A DNA stretch of 64,000 nucleotides from Streptomyces halobius (GTDB lineage: Bacteria > Actinomycetota > Actinomycetes > Streptomycetales > Streptomycetaceae), in NCBI RefSeq assembly GCF_023277745.1, contig NZ_CP086322.1, positions 8,742,001 through 8,806,000 of the forward strand, in the 5' to 3' direction. Both the position numbers and the translations under genes were made by a program. Below are positions 1 to 8,926 of this stretch, piece by piece (within the stretch, counting starts at the first letter, position 1; the number at the start of each line of letters is the position of its first letter). The notes below the pieces were generated by a model. That model saw only the letters and a program-made list of their open reading frames with translations, did no database searches and was not told the origin of the DNA.

Positions 1-160
1 CCCATGGTCCGCCGGGGTACGACGCGAGATCCAGCCCCGCGAGATCCGCGAGCGGTGGTGGCGTGTTGACGCCGATGCCCTCGCCCGCACAGACCCGGCA
101 GCCGTCAAAGCCCTCCGCGGCGCGGCCGCAGCGCGGGCAGTGCAGAGGTGGTGCGGTCAC
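1..160 (-). CDS. Threonine synthase-like PLP enzyme, N-terminal part only
   Basis: Partial gene running off the left edge; only about 53 codons are visible. The start is GTG at 158-160, with AGGAG 6-11 bases upstream on the minus strand. The translation begins with a CPRCGR motif followed by CRVC, a small zinc-ribbon-like head, then NTPPPLADLAGLDL and YPGGPWG. From memory this head is typical of Streptomyces threonine-synthase-like fold-type II PLP enzymes. The catalytic lysine lies outside the window, so the substrate cannot be judged. Confidence 0.6.
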   Translation of the reverse strand, partial: MTAPPLHCPRCGRAAEGFDGCRVCAGEGIGVNTPPPLADLAGLDLASYPGGPW

Positions 161-184
161 CCTCGCTCCTGTGGGGCCGGGCGC

Positions 185-601
185 TCAGGCCCCGCGACGC
201 ATCCGGGGCACCCGGACCGGCCGCGAGCCCGGTCCGCCGATGTGCGAGAAGGGCTGACGGCGCCAGTCCAGGCTCTCCGGGAGCGTCAGCAGCATCGCCG
301 CGTCCTGCTCCTGGGTGTCCAACGTGTCATCGGTCGACGGGGCGTCGGCCACCGGGCGGCCCGATCCCTGACACACCGTCAGTCCGAACGGGTTCCACGG
401 GGAGGGGCACAGCGCATGCTCCGGAAGCGCGTCCTCGTCCGCCAGCAAGGCGATCGGCTGCCCGCAGTCCGGGCAGGTCACACGGTAGATGTCCAAGGTC
501 TCGAAAGGCTCGTCGGCGCCGTCGTCGCCGGTGAAACCGGGACTGTCGCCCTCCTGGGCGCCGACGTTCGCCGCAGCGGATTCCTGCTTAGGGCGTCGCA
601 T
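185..601 (-). CDS. Conserved hypothetical protein with a CPDCGQ motif
   Basis: 138 residues, function unknown. The ATG at 599-601 (MRRPKQES) is preferred over an in-frame ATG nine bases upstream, because GAGGGGG sits at good spacing only from the inner one. The middle has a single CxxC pair (CPDCGQPIALLADED) and later a lone Cys in CPSPWNPFG. That suggests a small metal-binding or structural knuckle, but not a complete four-Cys zinc finger. The N-terminus is acidic and likely disordered. It ends 24 bases from the start of the threonine-synthase-like gene on the same strand, so the two may be co-transcribed. Confidence 0.6.
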   Translation of the reverse strand: MRRPKQESAAANVGAQEGDSPGFTGDDGADEPFETLDIYRVTCPDCGQPIALLADEDALPEHALCPSPWNPFGLTVCQGSGRPVADAPSTDDTLDTQEQDAAMLLTLPESLDWRRQPFSHIGGPGSRPVRVPRMRRGA

Positions 602-820
602 GATGTCCATCCCCCTCGGGTGGGCCCCATCCGGACCGCCGCATTCCTGTGACCGGCGGTCCCGGCCACCACCAGCATTTCCCTTCATGCCCGGCGCATA
701 ATCGCGGCGCCCCGACGGACACCGGTTCACGTGTGTGGCATTCATCACACTGTGCGGCGCACGGGGGCCACGCTCCGGCGTGCGCTGCGCATCCGCGCCC
801 GAGCACAGTAGGTTGAACGG

Positions 821-1261
821 GTGGAGGAGTTGGACCGGCAAATCGTGGACCTGCTCGTCAAGGACGGGCGGATGAGCTACACCGACCTGGGCAAGGCCAC
901 CGGCCTGTCCACCTCGGCGGTGCACCAGCGGGTGCGCCGCCTTGAGCAGCGCGGTGTCATACGGGGTTACGCCGCGATCGTGGACCCCGAAGCCGTCGGG
1001 CTGCCGCTCACGGCCTTCATCTCGGTCAAACCCTTCGACCCCAGCGCGCCGGACGACATCGCCGAGCGGCTCGCCGAGGTCCCCGAGCTGGAGGCATGCC
1101 ACAGCGTCGCCGGCGACGAGAACTACATCCTCAAGGTCCGGGTCGCCACACCGTTGGAGCTGGAGCACCTGCTCACCCGCATCCGCAGCCTGGCCGGGGT
1201 CTCCACCCGCACCACGGTCGTCCTCTCGACGCCGTACGAGGCCCGGCCGCCGCGTATCTGA
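821..1261 (+). CDS. Lrp/AsnC family transcriptional regulator
   Basis: 146 residues, GTG start (VEELDRQIVDLL). Residues 1-60 form the AsnC-type winged helix-turn-helix (DLGKATGLSTSAVHQRVRRL). Residues 65-140 are the RAM ligand-binding/oligomerisation domain, with the usual GDENYILKVR stretch. Length is typical of the family, which senses amino acids and binds DNA as octamers. The amidohydrolase starts 56 bases downstream on the same strand and may be co-transcribed. Ligand and targets cannot be told from the sequence. Confidence 0.88.
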   Translation: MEELDRQIVDLLVKDGRMSYTDLGKATGLSTSAVHQRVRRLEQRGVIRGYAAIVDPEAVGLPLTAFISVKPFDPSAPDDIAERLAEVPELEACHSVAGDENYILKVRVATPLELEHLLTRIRSLAGVSTRTTVVLSTPYEARPPRI

Positions 1262-1317
1262 CCGGGCGTCCGACCCCGCGCGCGGCCCGCCCGCGCGCAG
1301 GGGCCAAACTGTCCGGT

Positions 1318-3030
1318 ATGAGCGAGCGCATCCCCGAACCGGCCCCGCAGGGCACCTCCCACGCAGGTCGGCAGGCCCCCTCCCGCCCGGTCCGCCAGGG
1401 TTCCTCCCGCCCTGCCCGGCCCCGCACCGTCCTGCTGCGGGGCGGTGAGGTGCACAGCCCCGCCGACCCCTTCGCCACCGCGATGGTCGTGGAGGGCGAC
1501 AGCATCGCGTGGGTCGGCGAGGAAGGCGCCGCCGACTCGTTCGCCGACGGGGTCGACGAGGTCGTCCACCTGGACGGCGCGCTGGTCACCCCAGCGTTCA
1601 CGGACGCACATGTGCACACCACCGCAAGCGGCCTCGCGCTCACCGGCCTCGACCTGGCCGGTGCCGCCGCGCTGTCCGACGCGCTGACCCGGATCCGCGC
1701 CTACGCCGCCGCCCGCCCGGCGGACCGGATCCTCCTCGGACACGGCTGGGACGTCGGCGCCTGGCCCGAGGGGCGCCCGCCGTCCCGTGCGGAACTCGAC
1801 GAGGCCACCGGCGGCCGCCCGCTCTACCTCACCCGCGTCGACGTGCACTCCGCGGTCGTCACCACGGCCCTGCTGGACCTCGTCCCCGGCGTGCGTGAAC
1901 TGCCCGGATTCCGCTCCGGCGCGCCACTGACCGGCGATGCCCACCACGCCGTACGGCGGGCCGCGCACGCCACGATCACCCCCGCCCAGCGGACCGAGGC
2001 CCAGGCCGCCGCCCTCGCCCGCGCCGTCTCCCTCGGCATCGGCAGCATCCACGAGTGCGCGGGCCCGGAGATCTCCGGCGAGGACGACTTCACCGGGCTG
2101 CTCGCCCTGGCCGCCGAAGGCGACGGCCCGCGGGTCGTCGGCTACTGGGCCGAAACGATCGCATCCGCAAAGGACGCGGAGCGGATCCGTGCGCTCGGTG
2201 CGCTCGGCGCGGCCGGTGATCTCTTCGTCGACGGGTCGCTCGGCTCGCACACCGCCCACCTGCACGCCCCGTACGCGGACGCCGACCACACCGGCGTCGC
2301 GCACCTCGACGCCGCGGCCGTCGCCGCCCATGTCGCGGCCTGCACCGAGGCCGGCCTCCAGGCCGGTTTCCACGCCATCGGCGACGCCGCCCTGACCAGC
2401 GTCGTCGACGGCGTACGGGCCGCCGCCGAGCGCGTCGGCCCCGACCGGATCCGCGCCGCCCGGCACCGCGTCGAACACGCCGAAATGCTCACCGACCGGA
2501 CCGTCGCCGGCTTCGCCGACCTGGCCCTGACGGCCTCCGTCCAGCCCGCCTTCGACGCGACCTGGGGCGGGCCCGACGGCATGTACGCCACCCGCCTGGG
2601 CGCCGACCGCGCCCGCACTCTCAACCCGTACGCCGCCCTGCTCAAGGCCGGCGTCCCGCTCGCCCTCGGCTCCGACAGCCCGGTCACGCCGCTCGACCCC
2701 TGGGGCACCCTGCGTGCCGCCGTCTTCCACCGCACCCCCGCCCACGGCATCTCCGCCCGCGCCGCCTTCACCGCTCACACCCGCGGCGGCTGGCGCGCCG
2801 TCGGCCGCGACGACGCGGGCGTCCTGGTGCCCGGAGCCCCCGCCGACTACGCGGTCTGGCGCACCGGGGACCTGATCGTCCAGGCCCCCGACGAGCGCGT
2901 GGAACGCTGGTCCACCGACCCCCGCTCCGGCACCCCCGGCCTGCCCGATCTCACCCCCGGCAACGACCTCCCGGTGTGCCTGCGCACCGTCGTCGGCGGA
3001 CGCACCGTCTACCGGCGGCCGATCGAGTGA
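1318..3030 (+). CDS. Amidohydrolase family protein (YtcJ-like)
   Basis: 570 residues from the ATG at 1318 (MSERIPEP). The frame is open further upstream but would run into the Lrp gene. A short beta-sandwich segment is followed by the metal-binding DAHVHTT motif at about residue 100 and HGWDVGAWPEG near 145. Further along come AIGDAA, RVEHAEM and LGSDSPV, which mark the TIM-barrel metal-dependent hydrolase fold of YtcJ-like amidohydrolases. The substrate is probably an amide or imide, otherwise unknown. No signal peptide is seen, so it should be cytoplasmic. The proline-rich first 40 residues may be a linker or indicate a later true start. Confidence 0.85.
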   Translation: MSERIPEPAPQGTSHAGRQAPSRPVRQGSSRPARPRTVLLRGGEVHSPADPFATAMVVEGDSIAWVGEEGAADSFADGVDEVVHLDGALVTPAFTDAHVHTTASGLALTGLDLAGAAALSDALTRIRAYAAARPADRILLGHGWDVGAWPEGRPPSRAELDEATGGRPLYLTRVDVHSAVVTTALLDLVPGVRELPGFRSGAPLTGDAHHAVRRAAHATITPAQRTEAQAAALARAVSLGIGSIHECAGPEISGEDDFTGLLALAAEGDGPRVVGYWAETIASAKDAERIRALGALGAAGDLFVDGSLGSHTAHLHAPYADADHTGVAHLDAAAVAAHVAACTEAGLQAGFHAIGDAALTSVVDGVRAAAERVGPDRIRAARHRVEHAEMLTDRTVAGFADLALTASVQPAFDATWGGPDGMYATRLGADRARTLNPYAALLKAGVPLALGSDSPVTPLDPWGTLRAAVFHRTPAHGISARAAFTAHTRGGWRAVGRDDAGVLVPGAPADYAVWRTGDLIVQAPDERVERWSTDPRSGTPGLPDLTPGNDLPVCLRTVVGGRTVYRRPIE

Positions 3031-3605
3031 CATCGCATGGGCAGGTGCCCCGGGGGACATGCCCGCAGCTACTCGCCCCACCTGCGAAGGCTCGCCGCTG
3101 ACCTGGGACGACGCGAAATCGACGCAGGCGGAGCACCTGTTGACAGCAGCCGGTCGACGGCCGGTAGGTTCGGCCGGGTCCACCACCAGGACGTCCGATC
3201 GGGAGACCTCCGCGCAGTCGTCGAACGCAGCTGGGCCATGGGGCGGTGCGCCACACCGGCACTCCGCCACTGGGAGCCAGGTCCAGAACCAGAGGCACGG
3301 CGTGACGGAAAGTTTCGGCCGGATGGGGGTCCCTCCCTGCTCCTTGGGAGCCTGGGGGAAGGTGCGAACGGGTGGGGCCCGGATGCTCAGTAGACAACGG
3401 CTCTCGGTCGACCCGCAGCCAGCGGGTCCCAGGTCGGCCCGAAGGGCGCCGGGCCCCGATCCCGCACCACACCGCGGCCCGTCCTCTTCCGTGTGAACCC
3501 TCGGTCCGACCCCTCGGCCACCCGCACCCGCACCCGCACCCGCGACCGCGGCCACCCGATGTACGGTCAGCTCACCACCCCACGACCTGCAGGAAGGCCG
3601 CGACC
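3031..3605. other. Intergenic stretch without a supported gene
   Basis: 575 bases between the amidohydrolase and lnt. Both strands have open frames, but all are low-complexity shadows with no recognisable domain. The only structured element is the imperfect inverted repeat at 3325-3360. A run of (CCCGCA)-like hexamers precedes lnt around 3520-3550. Confidence 0.5.
3325..3360. repeat. Imperfect inverted repeat of the Streptomyces intergenic type
   Basis: The stretch runs from GGGGGTCCCTCCC through CTCCTTGGGAG to CCTGGGGGAA. It resembles a dispersed palindromic element I recall from many Streptomyces intergenic regions (CCCCC...GGAGC...GGGGG type). The family assignment is from memory. Confidence 0.4.
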
Positions 3606-5294
3606 GTGCCAACGGGTTCCGACACCACAGCAGAGGCCGTCAGCGGCACCTCGCCCGAAGGTCCGGTGCCGCCCGTCGCCACAGGACCGGCCACCGGGAC
3701 GGATGACACCGCCGCGCCGCGCCCCGGCCGCGCCCGGCGGTGCGCCGCGCCGGTGCGCCGCGAGGCGCCGCGTACCGGCCTCGCCGTCGTCTCCGGCACC
3801 GCGCTGGCGCTCGCCTTCCCGCCGTACGACCTGTGGCCGCTGTCCCTCCTCGGCGTCGCCGCGCTCTCGCTGCTCACCCGCGGCCGGACCGTCCGGCAGG
3901 GCGCGTGGACCGGCTTCGCCTTCGGGCTGCCCTTCTTCGTGATCCTGCTCAAGTGGCTGCACGTCGTCGGCTGGGACGCGGTGATCGGACTGTCCGTCGC
4001 CGAGGCGCTGTTCATGACGCTGCTGGGCGGGGCGCTCGCCGCCGCCTCCCGGCTGCCGGCCTGGCCGCTGTGGACCGCCTGTCTGTGGGTCGCCGAGGAA
4101 TGGGCCCGCGACCGCGTCCCGTTCGGCGGCTTCCCGTGGGGGCGGCTCGCGTTCGCCAACACCGGCTCGCCGTTCACCCCGCTGGCCGCGCTCGGCGGCG
4201 CCCCGCTGGTGACCTTCGCCGTCGCCCTCTCCGGTGCGCTGCTGGCCGCGTGCGCCGTCACCCTCTGGGGGCTGCGCCGCTCCGGGACGTTGCGCCGGGC
4301 GATCCCCGCCATCGAGGCGTTCGGGCTGGCCGCCGCGGTGGCCGGGGCCGGGGTGCTCGTCCCCGTCCCCACCAAGGCCGCTGACACCGTCGACATCGCC
4401 GTCGTCCAGGGCAATGTCCAGCAGCCCGGCATGGACTTCCTGGGCCGCCCGATGAAGATCCTCGACAACCACGCCAGGGCCACCGAGCGGCTCGCCGCCG
4501 ACATCGAGGCCGGAAAGGCGCGGAAGCCCGATCTGGTCATCTGGCCGGAGAATTCCTCCGACCTCGATCCCTTCCAGTACCCGCAGGCCTACGACCGGAT
4601 CGACAAGGCCGTGCGGGCCATCGGGGTCCCGGTGCTCGTCGGTGCGCTCATCGACCACCCCTCCAAGGAGGGCTATGTCTTCAACGAGGGCATCGTCTGG
4701 GACCCGAAGAAGGGGCCGGGCGCCTCGTACACCAAGCAACACCCGGTGCCGTTCGGTGAGTATGTGCCGTTCCGCGAGCAGCTCAGCAAGATCATTACGC
4801 GTTTCCAGCGAGTGCCCCGCGACTTCCACCCGGGCGACCACACCGGCGTCCTGCAGGTCGGCCCGGCCAGGCTCGGCGATGTCATCTGCTTCGAGGTCGC
4901 CTACGACGAGATCGTGCACGAGACCGTCGGCGCCGGCGCCCGTGCCCTGGTCATCCAGACCAACAACGCCACCTACGGCCGCACCGGCCAGCCCGAACAG
5001 CAGCTGGCCATGTCCAAGCTGCGCGCCGTCGAACACGGCCGGGCCGTGGTCACCGCCGCCACCAGCGGGATCAGCGCCGTCGTCGCCCCCGACGGCACCG
5101 TCACCCGGCAGATCCCCGAGTTCACCCAGGGCGTCGTCTCGGCGCGGATCCCCCTCCGCGACGAAACGACGCTCGCCGACCGCGTCGGTGCGGCTCCCGA
5201 GTGGGCGCTCGCTATCGTGGGGCTTCTCTCCTGTGCCGCCGCCGCAGTCGTCGGCCGGCGCGGGCGCACGAAGAACGAGAAGGGGCAGCAGTGA
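3606..5294 (+). CDS. lnt: Apolipoprotein N-acyltransferase
   Basis: 562 residues, GTG start with AGGAAGG eight bases upstream. The enzyme N-acylates the lipid-modified cysteine of lipoproteins at the outer face of the membrane. The N-terminal 60 residues are polar. Residues 65-250 form several hydrophobic helices. Residues 265-530 form the nitrilase (CN-hydrolase) domain with the catalytic triad visible: Glu in WPENSSD, Lys in ASYTKQHPVPFGEYVP and Cys in DVICFEVAYDE. A last hydrophobic helix follows. Its stop overlaps the start of ppm1 by four bases. In mycobacteria the Lnt and Ppm domains are fused in one protein; here they are two coupled genes. Confidence 0.92.
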   Translation: MPTGSDTTAEAVSGTSPEGPVPPVATGPATGTDDTAAPRPGRARRCAAPVRREAPRTGLAVVSGTALALAFPPYDLWPLSLLGVAALSLLTRGRTVRQGAWTGFAFGLPFFVILLKWLHVVGWDAVIGLSVAEALFMTLLGGALAAASRLPAWPLWTACLWVAEEWARDRVPFGGFPWGRLAFANTGSPFTPLAALGGAPLVTFAVALSGALLAACAVTLWGLRRSGTLRRAIPAIEAFGLAAAVAGAGVLVPVPTKAADTVDIAVVQGNVQQPGMDFLGRPMKILDNHARATERLAADIEAGKARKPDLVIWPENSSDLDPFQYPQAYDRIDKAVRAIGVPVLVGALIDHPSKEGYVFNEGIVWDPKKGPGASYTKQHPVPFGEYVPFREQLSKIITRFQRVPRDFHPGDHTGVLQVGPARLGDVICFEVAYDEIVHETVGAGARALVIQTNNATYGRTGQPEQQLAMSKLRAVEHGRAVVTAATSGISAVVAPDGTVTRQIPEFTQGVVSARIPLRDETTLADRVGAAPEWALAIVGLLSCAAAAVVGRRGRTKNEKGQQ

Positions 5295-6049
5295 CAGACG
5301 GCGGTCAGCGGCAGTACGGTCCGCTCGGCACCACGTTGGTGATCATCCCGACGTACAACGAGGCGGAGAACATCAAGCCGATCGTCTCGCGGGTGCGGTC
5401 CGCCGTCCCCGAGGCGCATGTGCTGATCGCGGACGACAACAGTCCCGACGGCACCGGCAAGCTCGCCGATGAGCTCGTCGCCGAGGACGAGCAGGTCCAT
5501 GTGCTGCACCGCAAGGGCAAGGAAGGGCTCGGCGCCGCCTATCTCGCCGGCTTCCAGTGGGGCATCGACAACGGCTTCGGCGTGCTGGTCGAAATGGACG
5601 CCGACGGCTCGCACCGGCCCGAGGAGCTGCCGCGGCTGCTGACCGCCCTCAAGGGCGCCGATCTCGTGCTCGGTTCTCGCTGGGTGCCCGGCGGCCGGGT
5701 GGTGAACTGGCCCAAGTACCGCGAGCTGCTCTCCCGTGGCGGCAGCACCTACTCCCGCATCCTGCTGGACGTCCCGATCCGCGATGTCACGGGCGGCTAC
5801 CGGGCCTTTCGCGCGGAGACGCTCAAGGGCCTCGGGCTGGCGGAGGTGGCCTCGGCGGGCTACTGCTTCCAGGTCGACCTGGCCCGCCGTGCCGTACAGG
5901 CCGGCTATCACGTCGTCGAGGTCCCGATCACCTTCGTCGACCGGGAGTTCGGCGACAGCAAGATGAGCCGCGACATCGTGGTGGAGGCGCTGTGGCGGGT
6001 CACGGCCTGGGGCGTCGGCTCCCGGGTGGGCAGGATCCGCGGCCGCTGA
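5291..6049 (+). CDS. ppm1: Polyprenol monophosphomannose synthase (GT2)
   Basis: 252 residues, GTG start inside the lnt stop (GTGA overlap), with AAGGGGC upstream. GT2 glycosyltransferase that should move mannose from GDP-mannose to polyprenyl phosphate, supplying protein O-mannosylation and other extracytoplasmic mannosylation. IIPTYNEAENI marks the nucleotide-binding start, DDNSPDGTG the DPM1 signature and EMDADGSH the DxD metal site. The GGYRAF and REFGDSKM stretches are also typical. Translational coupling with lnt fits joint work on exported lipoproteins and glycoproteins. Confidence 0.92.
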   Translation: MTDGGQRQYGPLGTTLVIIPTYNEAENIKPIVSRVRSAVPEAHVLIADDNSPDGTGKLADELVAEDEQVHVLHRKGKEGLGAAYLAGFQWGIDNGFGVLVEMDADGSHRPEELPRLLTALKGADLVLGSRWVPGGRVVNWPKYRELLSRGGSTYSRILLDVPIRDVTGGYRAFRAETLKGLGLAEVASAGYCFQVDLARRAVQAGYHVVEVPITFVDREFGDSKMSRDIVVEALWRVTAWGVGSRVGRIRGR

Positions 6050-6180
6050 CGCCGGGCCCGGCCGTCCGGCCGGCCGAGAACGTTCCGTCCGATGCGCCTG
6101 CCCTCCGAGGCCCGGCTGCCGCACGGCGCCCGACGCGACCTTCAGGGCGCGCTGACGGCCGGGCCAGGCACACTTGAGGC

Positions 6181-6753
6181 ATGACGTTCGGAGCCACGCC
6201 ACCGCCGAGTCCCCGCCCGCCCACGCGCTCGCGCGCCCGACGGTTCGTCCCGTTGGGCGTGGCCGCCTGGATGGTGCTGGAGATCTGGCTGCTGACCGTC
6301 GTCGCCGGTGCCACGAACGGGCTGACGGTCTTTCTGCTGCTGGTCGGGGGAGTGATCGCCGGCGGGTATGTGATCAAACGGGCCGGCCGTCGCGCGTGGC
6401 GGAACCTCACCGAGACCCTGCAGGCCGGCGGCGGTCCCACGGCGCCCAAGGCGCCCGTCTCCGCGGGCGGCGGCAATACGCTCCCGATGCTCAGCGGCCT
6501 GCTGCTGATGGTGCCCGGCCTGCTCTCCGACGCCCTGGGGCTGCTCTGCCTCTTCCCGCCGACCGCGAAGCTGATCGGCCGCCGCGCGGAGACGCTGCTG
6601 ACCCGGCGGAAGTCCCACGCACCGGGCTCGCTCGGCGACGCCTTCCAGCAGGCCCGCATGCACATGCCGGACGGCAAGGTCGTCCAGGGCGAGGTCATCC
6701 GCGACGACGAGCCTCCGACCACGCCCCGGCAGGACCCGCCGCTCACCCGCTGA
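6181..6753 (+). CDS. fxsA: FxsA family membrane protein
   Basis: 190 residues. A short basic N-terminus is followed by two hydrophobic helices (about residues 20-65, including LLVGGVIAGGYVI), a polar stretch (RRAWRNLTETL), then GLLLMVPGLLSDALGLLCLFPP. That last segment is the characteristic P-G-x-x-S/T-D helix of FxsA, which was named for relieving phage F exclusion of T7 in E. coli. The polar C-terminus ends in QDPPLTR. It lies 131 bases after ppm1 and ends before a strong hairpin shared with rbpA. Confidence 0.85.
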   Translation: MTFGATPPPSPRPPTRSRARRFVPLGVAAWMVLEIWLLTVVAGATNGLTVFLLLVGGVIAGGYVIKRAGRRAWRNLTETLQAGGGPTAPKAPVSAGGGNTLPMLSGLLLMVPGLLSDALGLLCLFPPTAKLIGRRAETLLTRRKSHAPGSLGDAFQQARMHMPDGKVVQGEVIRDDEPPTTPRQDPPLTR

Positions 6754-6803
6754 GATCACCGGGACACACAAAGGGCCTGGACACACAGAGGGCCACCTGG
6801 GCA

Positions 6804-6850
6804 CACAAGGGCCGGGGCCACTGCGCAGTGCAGTGGCCCCGGCCCTTGTG
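6804..6850. terminator. Bidirectional terminator between fxsA and rbpA
   Basis: A perfect 21-bp inverted repeat (arms 6804-6824 and 6830-6850) encloses a five-base loop, exactly between two convergent genes. It has no U-run, as is common for Streptomyces terminators. Confidence 0.85.
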
Positions 6851-6878
6851 CTTGTTCTACCGCCGTAGGCGCGGTCCG

Positions 6879-7256
6879 TCAGGCGGACTTGCGGTTGTTG
6901 TCGCGCGGATGCACGGCGATGTTCATGGTGCCGGAGCGCAGAACGGCCAGCCGCTCGGCCAGCACCTCCTCAAGCTCCTCGCGGGTGCGCCGCTCCATGA
7001 GCATGTCCCAATGCGTACGCGCGGGCTTCCCCTTCTTCTCCTCAGGGCCGTCGCCATCCACCAGAAGAGAGGGTGCACCGCATACCTTGCACTCCCACTC
7101 CGGCGGAATCTCGGCCTCAACCGAGAACGGCATCTCAAATCGATGTCCGTTCTGGCATGCGTACTCCACCGCCTGGCGCGGGGCCAGGTCGATGCCGCGG
7201 TCGGTCTCGTAGCTGGTCACCACGAGTCGCGTGCCGCGGAGAGCTCGCTCACTCAT
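6879..7256 (-). CDS. rbpA: RNA polymerase-binding protein RbpA
   Basis: 125 residues, ATG start with GGGAGG upstream. RbpA is an actinobacterial RNA polymerase partner that stabilises holoenzyme with the principal sigma factor and open complexes. The sequence shows the N-terminal tail (RGTRLVVTSYETD), the core with Cys in EYACQNGHRF and the CKVCG pair, then the basic linker and the sigma-interacting C-terminal helix (RTREELEEVLAERLAVL). Length and motifs match the S. coelicolor protein. A SigR-type promoter lies upstream, consistent with the known thiol-stress induction of rbpA. Confidence 0.95.
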   Translation of the reverse strand: MSERALRGTRLVVTSYETDRGIDLAPRQAVEYACQNGHRFEMPFSVEAEIPPEWECKVCGAPSLLVDGDGPEEKKGKPARTHWDMLMERRTREELEEVLAERLAVLRSGTMNIAVHPRDNNRKSA

Positions 7257-7317
7257 GAATCGTGCCTCCCGGGCTTGTCGCCCACAGGACAGGTGTCGCT
7301 GTCGTCGTCATCCGGTC

Positions 7318-7343
7318 AACGTCCGGTCGGCTGTGAAGATTCC
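7318..7343 (-). promoter_or_regulatory. SigR-type promoter of rbpA
   Basis: On the minus strand GGAAT (7339-7343) and GTT (7318-7320) are separated by exactly 18 bases. This matches the GGAAT-N18/19-GTT consensus of the SigR thiol-oxidative-stress sigma factor. It lies about 62 bases upstream of the rbpA start. SigR control of rbpA is established in S. coelicolor. Confidence 0.75.
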
Positions 7344-7539
7344 CGTAATCGGGATATGCGCCCACCCGTCGCCCAACCACCGCCCTTGACGGAGGCGCCG
7401 TGCGCCGCTGCCTTCCTTCGTGCCGCCCCTTGTTGTACCCACCAACGCCCGGTTTGTCACATCTGGCAGCAGATGTCACCCAGCGCTTTCAGTGTTTGAG
7501 CGCGCAGTAACGGTCCGCCTGGTGAGCCAAAGGCGTATA

Positions 7540-8120
7540 CTACCGGCCCGCTTGCCCCACGCCTAAATCCGGTCCGGTACGGGTTCCGGCCACCGCGATC
7601 GCCCGCCGCACCGGCGCCCTCGCGGGCAGCGGACAGCCCACCGCGATCAGCAGCGCCCAGGCCGCCGGCGAGCCGAGGACCGTCCGCTGCGCGCCGTACC
7701 GTCCGGCCAGCCGCCCCATCGGCAGCGCACCCGCCGCGGCCGGCACCTGCACCAGCAGGACCGCCGCGCTCAGCGCTGTCCGATCCAGTTTCAGCTCCTC
7801 GGAGCCGTACACGGACGCTGGGTGAGCACCGCCTGTACGCCGTCGTCGTAGACGAGATACGTCAGGAGGAAGGCCAGGGGCAGCGGATGGCGGCGCATGT
7901 CGCGGAGTGTGTGCCGCAGCCGGCGCCGGCCCAGGGAGGCGCGGGCCGCAGATCGGCGAGCAGGACCAGCGCCCCGGACGCGTGACCGAATGCCCAGCCC
8001 CGGGAGGACACCGGATCCCGCTCGTCCGGCTCGGCGATCCGCGGCAGGAACGCGTTACAGAGCATCGTCGGCACGACGAAGCACACATTCGCGATGATCA
8101 GCAGGGCCCCGCCCAGCGGA
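7540..8120 (-). pseudogene. Decayed MFS transporter (UMF1-like), frameshifted
   Basis: Three reading frames carry consecutive pieces of one MFS permease. From about 8118 comes GALLIIANVCFVVPTM to RIAEPDERD and SGALVLLADL. A second frame near 7900-7810 gives LRHTLRDMRRHPLPLAFLL and VYDDGVQAVL. A third, to 7540, gives ASVYGSEELKLDRTAL and GRYGAQRTVLGS. At least two frameshifts separate them, and both protein ends are missing. The DER(D) and YDDG motifs recall the UMF1 (Atg22-like) branch of MFS. The gene is certainly non-functional as read. Confidence 0.75.
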
Positions 8121-8125
8121 CAAGC

Positions 8126-8926
8126 TCAGACCCAGGAGCCGCGCTCGGTCAGCACCGCACGCAGCGTCCCGATGTAATCGGTCATGATGCCATCCACCCC
8201 GAGATCCAACAGAGTTGCCATCCGCTCGGCGTCGTTCACCGTCCAGACATGGACCTGCATACCGAGCGCACGCGCCGAGCGGAGAAACAACCGGTCGACC
8301 ACGGGGATACCGGACTGCCGCTCGGGGACCTGCACACAGACGGCACTGCGCCGCACCGCCGCACCCAGCAGCCGGTCCAGCGGCACCGCACCACGCCCGT
8401 ACGAGCGCATCCGCAGGCCCGCCACACCCCGGACGCCGAGCGAGGTCGCCATCCGCGGGCCCGCCAGCCGCTGCGCCCGCGCGACCCGGGCCTCCGAGAA
8501 CGAGCCGACGCAGACCCGGTCCCAGGCGTTGGTCCGGCGCAGCAGCTCCAGCAGCGGCACCAGGGCGGCCTCCGCCTTGATGTCGACGTTCCAGCGGGCC
8601 CGCGGGAACTCCTCCAGCAGCTCCTCGAAGAGCGGCAGTGGTTCCCGGCCGCCGACCCGGGCCCGGCGCACCGCCCGCCAGGGGAGGGTGCCGATCGCAC
8701 CGCGGGTGTCCGTCACCCGGTCCAGCGTCGCGTCGTGGAACGCGACGAGTTGTCCGTCCGACGTGGCGTGCACATCGGTCTCCAGATAGCGGTAGCCGCT
8801 GTCCACCGCGCGGCGGAAGGCGGCGACGGTGTTCTCCAGACCGTCCGCCGCCCCGCCCCTGTGAGCAAAAGGAAGCGGGGCGGGGTGGTCGAGATAGGGG
8901 TGGCGCAGTCGTATCGCTGAAGTCAC
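8126..8926 (-). CDS. Glycerophosphodiester phosphodiesterase family protein
   Basis: 266 residues, GTG start overlapping the upstream YczE-like gene by four bases (GTGA). A TIM-barrel GDPD that should cleave glycerophosphodiesters to glycerol-3-phosphate and an alcohol. The catalytic signatures are in place: AHRGGAADGLENTVAAF near the N-terminus, then YLETDVHATSDGQLVAFHD (metal-binding ExD and the second His). NVDIKAE, VHVWTVND and GVDGIMTDY follow further along. No signal peptide, so probably cytoplasmic. Translational coupling with the membrane protein upstream suggests shared expression, though a joint function is not obvious. Confidence 0.9.
   Translation of the reverse strand: MTSAIRLRHPYLDHPAPLPFAHRGGAADGLENTVAAFRRAVDSGYRYLETDVHATSDGQLVAFHDATLDRVTDTRGAIGTLPWRAVRRARVGGREPLPLFEELLEEFPRARWNVDIKAEAALVPLLELLRRTNAWDRVCVGSFSEARVARAQRLAGPRMATSLGVRGVAGLRMRSYGRGAVPLDRLLGAAVRRSAVCVQVPERQSGIPVVDRLFLRSARALGMQVHVWTVNDAERMATLLDLGVDGIMTDYIGTLRAVLTERGSWV

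Noticed and set aside
1123..3612. 829-codon minus-strand open frame
   Set aside because: It lies antisense to the amidohydrolase; high-GC codon bias opens the complementary frame. Composition is Gly/Ala/Val-rich with no domain.
3567..5036. 489-codon minus-strand open frame opposite lnt
   Set aside because: Antisense to lnt, whose catalytic triad is intact. The frame reads as low-complexity Gly/Asp/Arg.
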